Origin: Actinomycetes bacterium
Lineage (GTDB): Bacteria; Bacillota_I; Bacilli_A; RF39; UBA660
Length of the DNA stretch: 6,835 nucleotides
Direction of reading: 5' to 3'
Assembly: GCA_021152765.1 (NCBI GenBank)
Contig: JAGKUT010000044.1
Span: 1 to 6,835 of the forward strand
Part shown: positions 1-6,181 of the stretch, piece by piece
Layout of the letters: each line of letters starts with the position of its first letter
Position numbering within the stretch: position 1 is the first letter of the stretch
The notes under the pieces: model-generated
The model's database searches: none
Told to the model about the DNA's origin: nothing
The model's input: the letters and a program-made list of their open reading frames with translations, nothing else
Translations under genes and position numbers: made by a program

Positions 1-14
1 TCATTTTTATCCAT
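1..14 (-). CDS. 5' end of a gene running off the left edge (start codon only)
   Basis: An ATG on the minus strand (plus 12-14) is preceded by GGAGG (plus 20-24) with a 5-base gap, a good Shine-Dalgarno arrangement. It opens a frame reading M-D-K-N before the window ends. The gene lies about 60 bp downstream of the amidase gene in the same direction and could share its transcript. Four codons say nothing about function. Confidence 0.55.
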
Positions 15-47
15 AAAAACCTCCATATAAATATATAGTTAGTATAA

Positions 48-66
48 CAAAAACAACACGTTTTTG
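48..66 (-). terminator. weak hairpin after the amidase gene
   Basis: The minus strand can form CAAAAAC / GTTTTTG (7 bp, 5-base loop) 6 bases past the amidase stop codon. What follows is TTATAC rather than a clean U-tract, and the stem has only two G-C pairs. It may be an inefficient terminator or a chance palindrome in AT-rich DNA. Some read-through to the gene at the left edge is plausible. Confidence 0.3.
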
Positions 67-72
67 CAATAT

Positions 73-1878
73 TTAAGGTTCAATATATTTAACTCCGATA
101 GACTCAACATAATGTTTAATTTTAACTTCGCTTAATTTTTTCCAATTTTCTGAGTTGTAATACCAATACATATCAGAATTATTATTAATATATGCTCCTT
201 CATATAAAACATTTTTAACATTGAATAATTTATTTGGAATTCTTATAACAGAATAATAATCTTCAAAACCATATATTTCACCATTCATCTTATTACTAGC
301 AGTACCAGTTTCATAGTCCTTAGTATAAAATCTATAATATGGATCATAAGACCTAATATACAAATTAGACCAATCATCAGCAATCTTATGCTCAACAGCC
401 AAATCATCATAACTAGCAGATGCAGGAGTCAATATCTCCCAACCAGCACTACTTGTATTACCAGAACTATTATGGTGATTACTATAAACTATCTTAGAAA
501 CAGCACCATAATATCCAACTGCAAATGCCTTTCTATCAACAGGTTCCATACCTTCATCACCCATAACAATACCATAATTATCATCTGTATCACGAAGCAT
601 TAAAACCCTTAAACCATGAGCTTCATAACGCTGTTTCTCATAAAATGACTGTTCCAAATTAATAGACTTTTCATAATATCTACCATTAACCGCACCATAT
701 TCAGCTCCACCATGTCCAGGATCAATAACAACATCATATAAATATGAAAAATCTTCAACCTTCATATTAACAAAATTCTTATCATAACTCATAGTAATTA
801 ATTTATCACCAATACGAGATCTAACAATTCTATTAAAAGTAGTCATATTACTAACTAAAGGTTCTAAAGAATCAGTAACAAGATAAAAATCATAATTACC
901 ATTCTCCATATTAGTAACATCTAACCCAAATTGATAATAGTTATAACCAGTAGAGGTTAAATCGATAATACTTTCATTACCAGTATCCTTATTCTTAAGC
1001 ATCATTTGATATTTAAAATTACCAACATTAACCATACCACTTAAAAATATTCCATTATCAGTAAAATGATTAGATAAAACACTATTAGAATTACTTGAAT
1101 AACTATACTTAACAATTACAGTTCTATAAACAACCGATTGATTACCACTATTATCACTAACACTATACTTTACTGAATAAACACCAGGAGTAGTAACATC
1201 AACATTATTCTCAATAACAACATTTTCTAATAATTCCTCATTAGAATTATCAAAAACTAAAACACCAGCCTCATTATAATCTTCATTAACAAGCATAGTA
1301 TAAACATTAGATCCCAATAACTTTATAACAGGAGCATCATTGTCAACAACATTAATAGTTCTATATAAAGTTTTAACTTGATTCATACTAGAAGCATACG
1401 TATAAGTTACATGATAAACACCAACACGAGTTACATCAACATCACTTGAATCAATTACTACCTCATCACTATGATCCTCACCATCAATAAATAAACTAGC
1501 ACCTTTTTCTTCATATCCTGTGTTAACTAAAACATTACTATAATCTAAATCATTCAATTTAAAATCTATATTATCAATAGATGTAGAATAACTTACATTA
1601 GGTTGACTCTTTAATATAACACTCTTATCAAACTTACCATGTAATATAAAAACACTAGTCAATGTAACAATTAATGTTACTGCACATGTAGTAATAATTG
1701 CGAACTTATGACCAGATAATTTTTCTCTAACCTTAGCCAAAAATCCCTTATCAACTTTTTTCTCACAAGAAGGCAAATTAAAATCAATGTCATCTTCAAC
1801 TTCAATGATTTCAATATCATAATCATCAATTTCAATTATTTCAACATCATCATCAAAATACTTACGATCATTATTCAT
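73..1878 (-). CDS. membrane-anchored N-acetylmuramoyl-L-alanine amidase (Amidase_3) with Ig-like repeats
   Basis: This 601-residue protein is predicted to cut the amide bond between N-acetylmuramic acid and L-alanine in peptidoglycan, outside the cell. Residues 1-57 are a very acidic cytoplasmic tail, and residues 58-80 form one hydrophobic membrane segment with no signal-peptidase site seen, so the protein is probably a type II membrane protein. Residues of about 100-178 and 180-256 look like two DUF5011/Ig-like modules, each containing a DVT-x2-GVY-x-V-x-Y pattern. Residues 257-375 are a linker of unknown fold. The catalytic domain runs from about 382 to 595 and carries the expected zinc and catalytic residues: H389 in DPGHGG, E403, H468 in SNHHNSS, and E560 in LYEGAYINN. 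The start is set by AAGGAGGT (plus 1885-1892), 6 bases before ATG. Likely role: septal or lateral wall remodelling, inferred from the family only. Confidence 0.88.
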   Translation of the reverse strand: MNNDRKYFDDDVEIIEIDDYDIEIIEVEDDIDFNLPSCEKKVDKGFLAKVREKLSGHKFAIITTCAVTLIVTLTSVFILHGKFDKSVILKSQPNVSYSTSIDNIDFKLNDLDYSNVLVNTGYEEKGASLFIDGEDHSDEVVIDSSDVDVTRVGVYHVTYTYASSMNQVKTLYRTINVVDNDAPVIKLLGSNVYTMLVNEDYNEAGVLVFDNSNEELLENVVIENNVDVTTPGVYSVKYSVSDNSGNQSVVYRTVIVKYSYSSNSNSVLSNHFTDNGIFLSGMVNVGNFKYQMMLKNKDTGNESIIDLTSTGYNYYQFGLDVTNMENGNYDFYLVTDSLEPLVSNMTTFNRIVRSRIGDKLITMSYDKNFVNMKVEDFSYLYDVVIDPGHGGAEYGAVNGRYYEKSINLEQSFYEKQRYEAHGLRVLMLRDTDDNYGIVMGDEGMEPVDRKAFAVGYYGAVSKIVYSNHHNSSGNTSSAGWEILTPASASYDDLAVEHKIADDWSNLYIRSYDPYYRFYTKDYETGTASNKMNGEIYGFEDYYSVIRIPNKLFNVKNVLYEGAYINNNSDMYWYYNSENWKKLSEVKIKHYVESIGVKYIEP

Positions 1879-1901
1879 AATATTACCTCCTTACTATTAT
1901 T

Positions 1902-1931
1902 ATTATCTCATAAAAATATATGTATAAACAA
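1902..1931 (-). promoter_or_regulatory. possible promoter of the amidase gene
   Basis: On the minus strand a TTGTTT box (plus 1926-1931) and a GATAAT box (plus 1902-1907) lie 18 bases apart, just downstream of the preceding gene's terminator and upstream of a strong ribosome-binding site. The -10 is good and the -35 is mediocre. In DNA this AT-rich such boxes arise by chance. The terminator in front makes a separate promoter likely somewhere in this gap. Confidence 0.35.
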
Positions 1932-1958
1932 AGAAAAAACCTTTTTTTACAAAGGTTT
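1930..1958 (-). terminator. rho-independent terminator of the cysteine-rich protein gene
   Basis: On the minus strand AAACCTTT and AAAGGTTT (plus 1951-1958 and 1937-1944) form an 8-bp stem with a 6-base loop, followed directly by TTTCTTT. It lies 24 bases past the stop codon of the 199-residue protein. The stem has only two G-C pairs, so it is weak, but placement and U-tract fit an intrinsic terminator. Confidence 0.6.
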
Positions 1959-1982
1959 ACATATAATTTTACATAAAAAATA

Positions 1983-2582
1983 CTATCTTTTAAAAGTTAC
2001 ACCAAAATTTAAACTCTTTTTATATTGATTTCCATATTTAACTTGACCAATATCATCACTCATTTTATATACATCTAAACCAATAGAAACAGAATCTTTA
2101 TACTGCTCAATCAATCCCTTAGTCATATTAGTATACTTAATTAGTGCACTTCTATAATCATTTTTAAATAAATCATTACAAACAGGAACAATTGAAGAAT
2201 TAAATAATTCTAAAGCAATCTCCTTATCACCATTAATCTTATTCGCAATAATCGGACCAACAATATCATAAATCTCCAATTGTTTATACATTTTAGGATC
2301 TTGTTCTAACTTATCTCTAAAGAGACTAATTGTTCCTAAGAATAAATTATCTCCCTTTAATCCTAAAGTATCACATACTGCAGTAGTTATATAACATCTA
2401 CTAAGATATTTTTGATAATACACACAATCACCATAACCGCCGCTTTCATAATCCTTACTACAGAATGTATCATACCACGAATCAGGAACATCAGATGAAC
2501 CATTATATTTTTTCTTAAAATCACATTGATATGTTGCTGAACATACACCATCATACCCTGGACACACAACACTATATCCCAT
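1983..2582 (-). CDS. cysteine-rich protein of unknown function with CYITTAVC motif
   Basis: This 199-residue protein has no signal peptide or membrane segment. The N-terminal 60 residues are rich in cysteine, aromatic residues and glycine (C7, C14, C20, C41, C53). Next comes C63-YITTAV-C70, then an LFRD motif at 87-90, and a helical C-terminal half ending in a short basic tail. From memory, the C-[YF]-[IL]-T-T-A-x-C box followed by an F-R-D motif and a helical region recurs in uncharacterised Bacillota proteins and is related to the CFI-box. No biochemical role is known to me. The spaced cysteines could bind a metal or form disulfides; this is inference. The start follows AAGGAGG with a 7-base gap. 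The gene is monocistronic between its own promoter (plus 2610-2637) and terminator (plus 1930-1958), and lies on the host side of the junction. Confidence 0.8.
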   Translation of the reverse strand: MGYSVVCPGYDGVCSATYQCDFKKKYNGSSDVPDSWYDTFCSKDYESGGYGDCVYYQKYLSRCYITTAVCDTLGLKGDNLFLGTISLFRDKLEQDPKMYKQLEIYDIVGPIIANKINGDKEIALELFNSSIVPVCNDLFKNDYRSALIKYTNMTKGLIEQYKDSVSIGLDVYKMSDDIGQVKYGNQYKKSLNFGVTFKR

Positions 2583-2609
2583 ACTAATTCCTCCTTAAAA
2601 TTTAAATAT

Positions 2610-2637
2610 ATTATAAATTAAAACTAAAAAAAGTCAA
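2610..2637 (-). promoter_or_regulatory. sigma-70-type promoter of the cysteine-rich protein gene
   Basis: On the minus strand TTGACT (plus 2632-2637) and a perfect TATAAT (plus 2610-2615) are separated by 16 bases. Transcription would start near 2603, giving a leader of about 20 bases containing AAGGAGG before the ATG at 2582. This is the best vegetative promoter in the window and suggests steady expression. Confidence 0.7.
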
Positions 2638-2667
2638 GAAAAAAACTAATCCATCACTGAATTAGTT
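2638..2667 (-). terminator. rho-independent terminator of the host tRNA-Leu transcript
   Basis: On the minus strand AACTAATTCA and TGGATTAGTT (plus 2658-2667 and 2644-2653) form a 10-bp stem with one G-U pair and a GTGA tetraloop, followed by seven Ts and a C. It starts 11 bases past the CCA end of the tRNA-Leu 3' half. It is the natural terminator of that tRNA gene and would also stop transcripts leaving the element. Confidence 0.8.
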
Positions 2668-2678
2668 AAATACATTAT

Positions 2679-2733
2679 TGGTACCGGTAGTCGGACTTGA
2701 ACCGACACGGGCGCAAACCCACTTGATTTTGAG
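2679..2733 (-). other. attachment-site junction: 3' half of a tRNA-Leu(CAA) gene
   Basis: Read on the minus strand, this segment is the 3' half of a tRNA-Leu from the anticodon loop CTCAAAA (plus 2727-2733, anticodon CAA) to an encoded CCA at 2679. It contains the 3' anticodon-stem strand TCAAG, a long class II variable arm, a perfect T-arm (GTCGG / TTCAAGT / CCGAC) and acceptor strand TACCGGT with discriminator A. To its 5' side the sequence stops being tRNA: the expected CTTGA strand is absent and no D-arm can be formed. A tRNA 3' half next to an integrase gene is the usual signature of tyrosine-integrase insertion. The 5' half, with a 3' half restored by the element, should lie at the element's other end, beyond the right edge. 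The exact crossover cannot be set from one junction. A decayed tRNA pseudogene is the alternative. Confidence 0.72.
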
Positions 2734-2748
2734 AAATGCAAGTCCATC

Positions 2749-2821
2749 TTTGATTAGCACCGATTTTTGTTGAAAACTGTTGAATATAAAGGAAAATCAC
2801 ATCTAATCAAACTTAATCAAA
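2749..2821. repeat. short repeats beside the att core, possible integrase or Xis arm sites
   Basis: On the plus strand CTAATCAAA (2803-2811) is followed 10 bp later by TTAATCAAA (2813-2821). An inverted copy, TTTGATTAG, lies at 2749-2757 near the tRNA boundary. Between them TGTTGAA occurs at 2768-2774 and again at 2778-2784, also 10 bp apart. Ten-bp phasing places the copies on one face of the helix. Tyrosine integrases and their excisionases bind arrays of this kind next to the crossover site. The binding role is inferred from position; the repeats are seen directly. Confidence 0.45.
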
Positions 2822-2849
2822 TATACTGATATTTGACTATTATTGATAT

Positions 2850-2911
2850 AATTCCCACTCAATACCCACAATTTTCTATTTATTATTTTATTTGTGGGAA
2901 TTTCCCCACAA
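2850..2911. repeat. clustered TTGTGGG repeats with overlapping hairpins, downstream of the intact tRNA
   Basis: On the minus strand TTGTGGG occurs at plus 2905-2911 and 2865-2871, and a shorter GTGGG copy within GTGGGAATT lies at 2850-2858. One complement, AATTCCCACAA, lies at 2892-2902. The complement can pair with any of the three, giving mutually exclusive hairpins; the closest is TTGTGGG / CCCACAA with a 6-base loop. No U-tract follows, so this is not a standard terminator. It may be a 3'-processing or transcription-stop region for the tRNA, or further arm-type binding sites. Confidence 0.4.
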
Positions 2912-2924
2912 TAGATTTTATATT

Positions 2925-3011
2925 TGGTGCTTGCGGAGGGAATCGAACCCTCATGGTCGCAAAACCGCAGCATTTTGAGTGCTGTGCGTCTACCAGTTCC
3001 GCCACGCAAGC
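2925..3011 (-). tRNA. tRNA-Leu (anticodon CAA)
   Basis: This is a complete 87-base class II tRNA including encoded CCA. The acceptor GCTTGCG / CGCAAGC pairs perfectly, with discriminator A. The D-arm carries the GCGGAACTGGTAGACGC pattern typical of tRNA-Leu. The anticodon stem is CAGCA / TGCTG around loop CTCAAAA, with CAA at plus 2975-2977. The long variable arm has a GGT / ACC stem, and the T-arm is GAGGG / TTCGATT / CCCTC. It reads UUG codons. It differs clearly from the tRNA-Leu half at 2679-2733, so it is not that gene's att duplicate. It lies between the att junction and the integrase gene, inside the putative element. It has its own promoter. Confidence 0.95.
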
Positions 3012-3023
3012 AGGTATGTACTA

Positions 3024-3054
3024 ATTATAACACATTTTTTCTATTTTGTATCAA
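3024..3054 (-). promoter_or_regulatory. promoter of the intact tRNA-Leu
   Basis: On the minus strand there is a perfect TATAAT (plus 3024-3029) preceded by TG one base upstream (extended -10). A TTGATA box (plus 3049-3054) lies 19 bases further up, slightly long for sigma-70 but tolerable with an extended -10. Transcription would start about 6 bases before the mature tRNA 5' end, so the tRNA need not rely on read-through from int. Confidence 0.6.
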
Positions 3055-3068
3055 TGAAATTAAAAAAG

Positions 3069-4280
3069 TTAATGCTTTTCTTCATTAACTTCTTCTTTCT
3101 TTGATTTTAACACCATATCGTTCAATAATTTTGATGCTTCTAAATCGTCATTATCTACAGGGTGAGTATAAACATCTAGTGTAGTATAAATATTTGAGTG
3201 TCCTAATTTCTTACTTACTGTTGCTATTGGTGTATTATGACTTAAAAGATATGTTGCACAAGTATGTCTTAAATCATGTAACCTTATATGCTTTAGTTTA
3301 TGCCTTTTGGTAAATGCTTTCCATTGTCTACTTAATCTTGATGGATTGAAATAATTACCAACTTCATCTTTAAAGACATATTCAGTATCTATCCAACTTC
3401 CCATATACATTTCCTTTAATATTTCCTGCTTTTCTTTAAGTTCTAATAACAATTGAAAACATACACTAGGCAAAGTAATCGTTCTTTTACTTTTCTTTGT
3501 TTTTGGACTATCTAAATAAACACCTTTACTTCTAACATTTAGTAAATTGTTCTTAATAGACAATGTGTTATTTTCAAAATCAACGTTCTCCCAAAACAGC
3601 CCTAAGCATTCACCCCTACGAAGACCACCAAGTACTAATAAGTATATTGCTGTTTTGAATGTTAAATCTTCATATTCCAAATGCTTAAACAATTCGACAA
3701 TTTCATCCTCATCATAAAACTGCATTTCAGTTCTAGTAACAGTAGGAGGTTTAGTTAATTTTAGACAAGGGTTGAAATCAATAAAGTCCCACTTAACTGC
3801 TGTATTTAACATAACACATAGCAAACTATGTTGATGACGAACCACTGACTCAGATAATAATTTGTAATTTCCATCACTATCAGGATTCTTTGATTTCGTT
3901 TTTCTTAAGTCATTATAAAACTTTTCTAATTCATATACTGTAATCTGACATAACTTATAATCTTTAAATCTTGGTAATATGTGAGCATTTAAGCAATTCT
4001 TATAACCACATAAAGTAGATGGTTTGACATTTACTTCAGCATAATCTCTTAACCATATTTTAGAAAATTCAAGTAAGGTCATATTGCTATCTGGCTTAAT
4101 TTTAGAATGCTTAACTTCGTATAATAATTCATCTCTTCTTTCAATAGCTTGTTTCAATGTACCATTAAAAGTTTCAACAATACGATTTCTAGAACCATCG
4201 AATCTTTTACCTTTTTCAATATCAATTCTATACTTTTTATTTGGAACGATTTCTGTAATGTTCTTTTCTTTCATTATCAT
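3069..4280 (-). CDS. int: tyrosine-type site-specific integrase
   Basis: This 403-residue recombinase would insert and excise the element at the neighbouring att site. Residues 1-60 form a basic arm-type DNA-binding region (Tn916/lambda-Int style). Residues of about 65-170 are the SAM-like core-binding domain, and 185-385 the catalytic domain. Catalytic residues are visible: R221 in GGLRRGE, a lysine in SPKTKKSKRTI (about 260-264), H335 and R338 in HDLRHT, H361 in LGHSN, and nucleophile Y371 in LDVYTH. Length and layout fit a full-size, intact integrase of phage or conjugative-transposon type. AAAGGATG sits just before ATG at 4280; a second ATG at 4274 is an alternative start. Ten bases separate it from the upstream excisionase gene, so the two are probably co-transcribed. 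The stop codon lies about 60 bp from the intact tRNA-Leu. Confidence 0.95.
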   Translation of the reverse strand: MIMKEKNITEIVPNKKYRIDIEKGKRFDGSRNRIVETFNGTLKQAIERRDELLYEVKHSKIKPDSNMTLLEFSKIWLRDYAEVNVKPSTLCGYKNCLNAHILPRFKDYKLCQITVYELEKFYNDLRKTKSKNPDSDGNYKLLSESVVRHQHSLLCVMLNTAVKWDFIDFNPCLKLTKPPTVTRTEMQFYDEDEIVELFKHLEYEDLTFKTAIYLLVLGGLRRGECLGLFWENVDFENNTLSIKNNLLNVRSKGVYLDSPKTKKSKRTITLPSVCFQLLLELKEKQEILKEMYMGSWIDTEYVFKDEVGNYFNPSRLSRQWKAFTKRHKLKHIRLHDLRHTCATYLLSHNTPIATVSKKLGHSNIYTTLDVYTHPVDNDDLEASKLLNDMVLKSKKEEVNEEKH

Positions 4281-4290
4281 TCACATCCTT

Positions 4291-4614
4291 TTATACATAT
4301 TTAATTGTTCTTTTTTTTATTGGAAGAGATACATTTCTTTCCGCTAACCATTTATCTATTTCATCTTTTACAAAGAAATACTGTTTACCTCTTCTTATAT
4401 ATGGAAAGTTATCCATATTTATTGATTGCCTCAATCCATAATCCGTAATAACTGGTGAATACATTTCTAATACTTGTTTCCTTGTTAAATACTTTTTAGT
4501 GTTTGTAGAGCTAAGATAGTTTTCCACGTTGTGTTCTACTTTTGTATTTTGTTTTATGGCGGTACCTAATTGTATTAGTAAATCTGCAATCAATTCCATA
4601 TTTGCATTTGTCAT
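4291..4614 (-). CDS. xis: excisionase-like helix-turn-helix protein
   Basis: This 107-residue protein has an N-terminal helix (about 5-30) and a MerR/excisionase-type winged helix-turn-helix domain (about 42-91). The domain shows YLTRKQVLEMY, then the GLRQSI recognition helix, the wing region FPYIRRGKQYFF, and closing helix DEIDKWLAE. This is the pattern of HTH_17 proteins beside integrases. The C-terminus is basic (about 100-105). The likely role is to bend att DNA and steer the integrase towards excision; a simple transcription regulator is possible. AAAGGAAG lies 7 bases before ATG at 4614. It sits directly upstream of int and 64 bp after the helicase gene. That gap has a TATAAT (plus 4633-4638) and a tandem AATCAG repeat but no clear -35, and its predicted transcription start would cut the ribosome site, so I do not call a promoter. 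Confidence 0.82.
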   Translation of the reverse strand: MTNANMELIADLLIQLGTAIKQNTKVEHNVENYLSSTNTKKYLTRKQVLEMYSPVITDYGLRQSINMDNFPYIRRGKQYFFVKDEIDKWLAERNVSLPIKKRTIKYV

Positions 4615-4678
4615 ACAAACACTTCCTTTCTTATTATAAATTATTCAATATTTTTCATATAACTGATTCTGATTCACA

Positions 4679-6181
4679 CTATATTTGACTAAAATCTATT
4701 TCTGGTAAACATGTATCTTCCATTATAAATTCATCAACACTTTCTTTTCGTTTATACAATTTATCAAAATCTATATTATCCTTCTGATTGTCTGTCAAAA
4801 TATCAATGTCAGTATTAGAAACTTTCTTAAAAGCGTAGTATTCGGGAGTCATCTTAATGTGTATAGTCTTATCTTTTAATTCTAAGTTTCTATATTTGTG
4901 TGCTGAGAAAGCTATTTCAGAAGTAAACATTGTATAATCTGTTTTGATAGAAAATACATTTGCTGATTGTCTTTCTAGCTCAGAAGAGTCTGCAAAAGCA
5001 CTTAAAGAATATTTGCCATAATGACGGTCACTATCTTCTTGGCCTTTACGACTTACTTGAGATACTACGAAAGTAGCAATAGTTCTTCCTGTTCCTAGAA
5101 AGTCAATTGTATTTCTTCTAAAATAATCCACCCACTTAGAAACCAATTCATAAGAATTATTTCCTATCAAGTCATTATTATTTTTTAACATTTGAATATG
5201 ATCAACAATAATAATATCTACACCTGAACCTGTTTCTTTAATAAATTGCTTATCCATCTTACTAAGAAGTTTAGTATAATTGCTAAAACTATTTAACCCT
5301 ATATCTTTACTGTCAATCAAAGCTAAGTGCTTCTTGTATTTTTTAAAATCTTCATAGATATCATTGAATAGTACCTTCTTTTGTTCTTCTGTTAACAAAG
5401 ATCTCTTTAATTCACTATGTGGTATATGCGTTGAAAACTTCTTATCAGTACTATGTAACGATAATATATTGAAATACATATTTGCCTTAGTTTCTTCCAA
5501 TGATAAGTAAACAACATTTCTTCCTTCTTTTAATTTGTTATACGCTAGATTTGTCATAAATGTTGTTTTGAAACCACCTGTTGCTCCCATTAAAGAAGTA
5601 AGTTCACCCTTAGCAAAGTCAATTTCATTTTCATCAAGTTCTTTAATACCAGTTAATATTGGTTTTCTATCAATAAAGTTATCATATATACTTTTTAAGT
5701 CATCATAACAATCATTTATATTTTGATTTGTATGAAGTAATATATTGTAATTACACATATCATCTAAAATGCACTCATTGAATTTTCCTTTTTTGATATC
5801 AGCAACAAAATCTTTAACCAGCAATGATATCTTATGTTCAATATTCTTCTTTTCAAGTAGTATAAACAATTCATCAAGTTCTTCAATTGTATATAATTCA
5901 TCATCATATGTTTCTGATTCCCACGATTTAACTCCCAATTCATATAATAATGTTTTGTAAGTAGGAACTTTCTCAAGTTTCTCCTTTAGACTATTAAATG
6001 TAGCCAAATATTCCTTTTCATAATCATTTAAATAAGTTAGATTTTCTAATGTTTCAATATATCTATCAACTGTTTCACAATTACATATAGAACAAAGTAT
6101 TTTAACCATTTTATTTGATGTTATAAGTTCATTTTGTAACTGTAATACATCTTTCTCTGTTATTTCTATTTTTTCATCCAT
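4679..6181 (-). CDS. DnaB-like replicative DNA helicase of the mobile element
   Basis: This 500-residue protein has a C-terminal RecA-fold helicase domain (about 170-450). Motifs seen in order: Walker A-type loop G199-ATGGF-K205-T206; SLEE at 227-230; Walker B IIIVDH with D327; VVSQ at 372-375; ELERQSANV at 401-409; and HKYRN at 428-432. This order matches the DnaB/phage gp4-type hexameric family, which unwinds DNA ahead of a fork using ATP. The N-terminal 165 residues do not resemble the standard DnaB N-terminal domain to my eye. They are helical and acidic with several cysteines (C30, C33, C35), so partner binding may be specialised. Phenylalanine 204 replaces the glycine that usually precedes the Walker lysine. 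The start overlaps the upstream gene's end by 8 bp, with AAAGGAAAG 9 bases before ATG, implying translational coupling. Likely role: replication of the excised element. Confidence 0.85.
   Translation of the reverse strand: MDEKIEITEKDVLQLQNELITSNKMVKILCSICNCETVDRYIETLENLTYLNDYEKEYLATFNSLKEKLEKVPTYKTLLYELGVKSWESETYDDELYTIEELDELFILLEKKNIEHKISLLVKDFVADIKKGKFNECILDDMCNYNILLHTNQNINDCYDDLKSIYDNFIDRKPILTGIKELDENEIDFAKGELTSLMGATGGFKTTFMTNLAYNKLKEGRNVVYLSLEETKANMYFNILSLHSTDKKFSTHIPHSELKRSLLTEEQKKVLFNDIYEDFKKYKKHLALIDSKDIGLNSFSNYTKLLSKMDKQFIKETGSGVDIIIVDHIQMLKNNNDLIGNNSYELVSKWVDYFRRNTIDFLGTGRTIATFVVSQVSRKGQEDSDRHYGKYSLSAFADSSELERQSANVFSIKTDYTMFTSEIAFSAHKYRNLELKDKTIHIKMTPEYYAFKKVSNTDIDILTDNQKDNIDFDKLYKRKESVDEFIMEDTCLPEIDFSQI

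Noticed and set aside
388..603. Plus-strand frame of 71 codons inside the amidase gene
   Set aside because: It is antisense to a well-supported catalytic domain and encodes a low-complexity Ile/Thr-rich peptide; shadow of the real gene.
2734..3011. Group I intron splitting a tRNA-Leu anticodon loop
   Set aside because: The tRNA-Leu half at 2679-2733 breaks in its anticodon loop, where such introns sit. However, the only tRNA 5' half to the right belongs to a complete, self-paired, different tRNA, and the space between is too short for a group I intron.
2803..3024. Two open frames of 63-68 codons (one per strand) across the intact tRNA-Leu
   Set aside because: They overlap the tRNA and its flanks, have no ribosome site, and their peptides are translations of tRNA sequence.
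4084..4347. Plus-strand hydrophobic frame of 87 codons over the int/xis boundary
   Set aside because: It is antisense to two clear genes, with no ribosome site. Its hydrophobic look follows from T-rich DNA opposite lysine-rich coding.
5764..5976. Short frames on both strands inside the helicase gene
   Set aside because: Both overlap the intact helicase reading frame and have no independent support.
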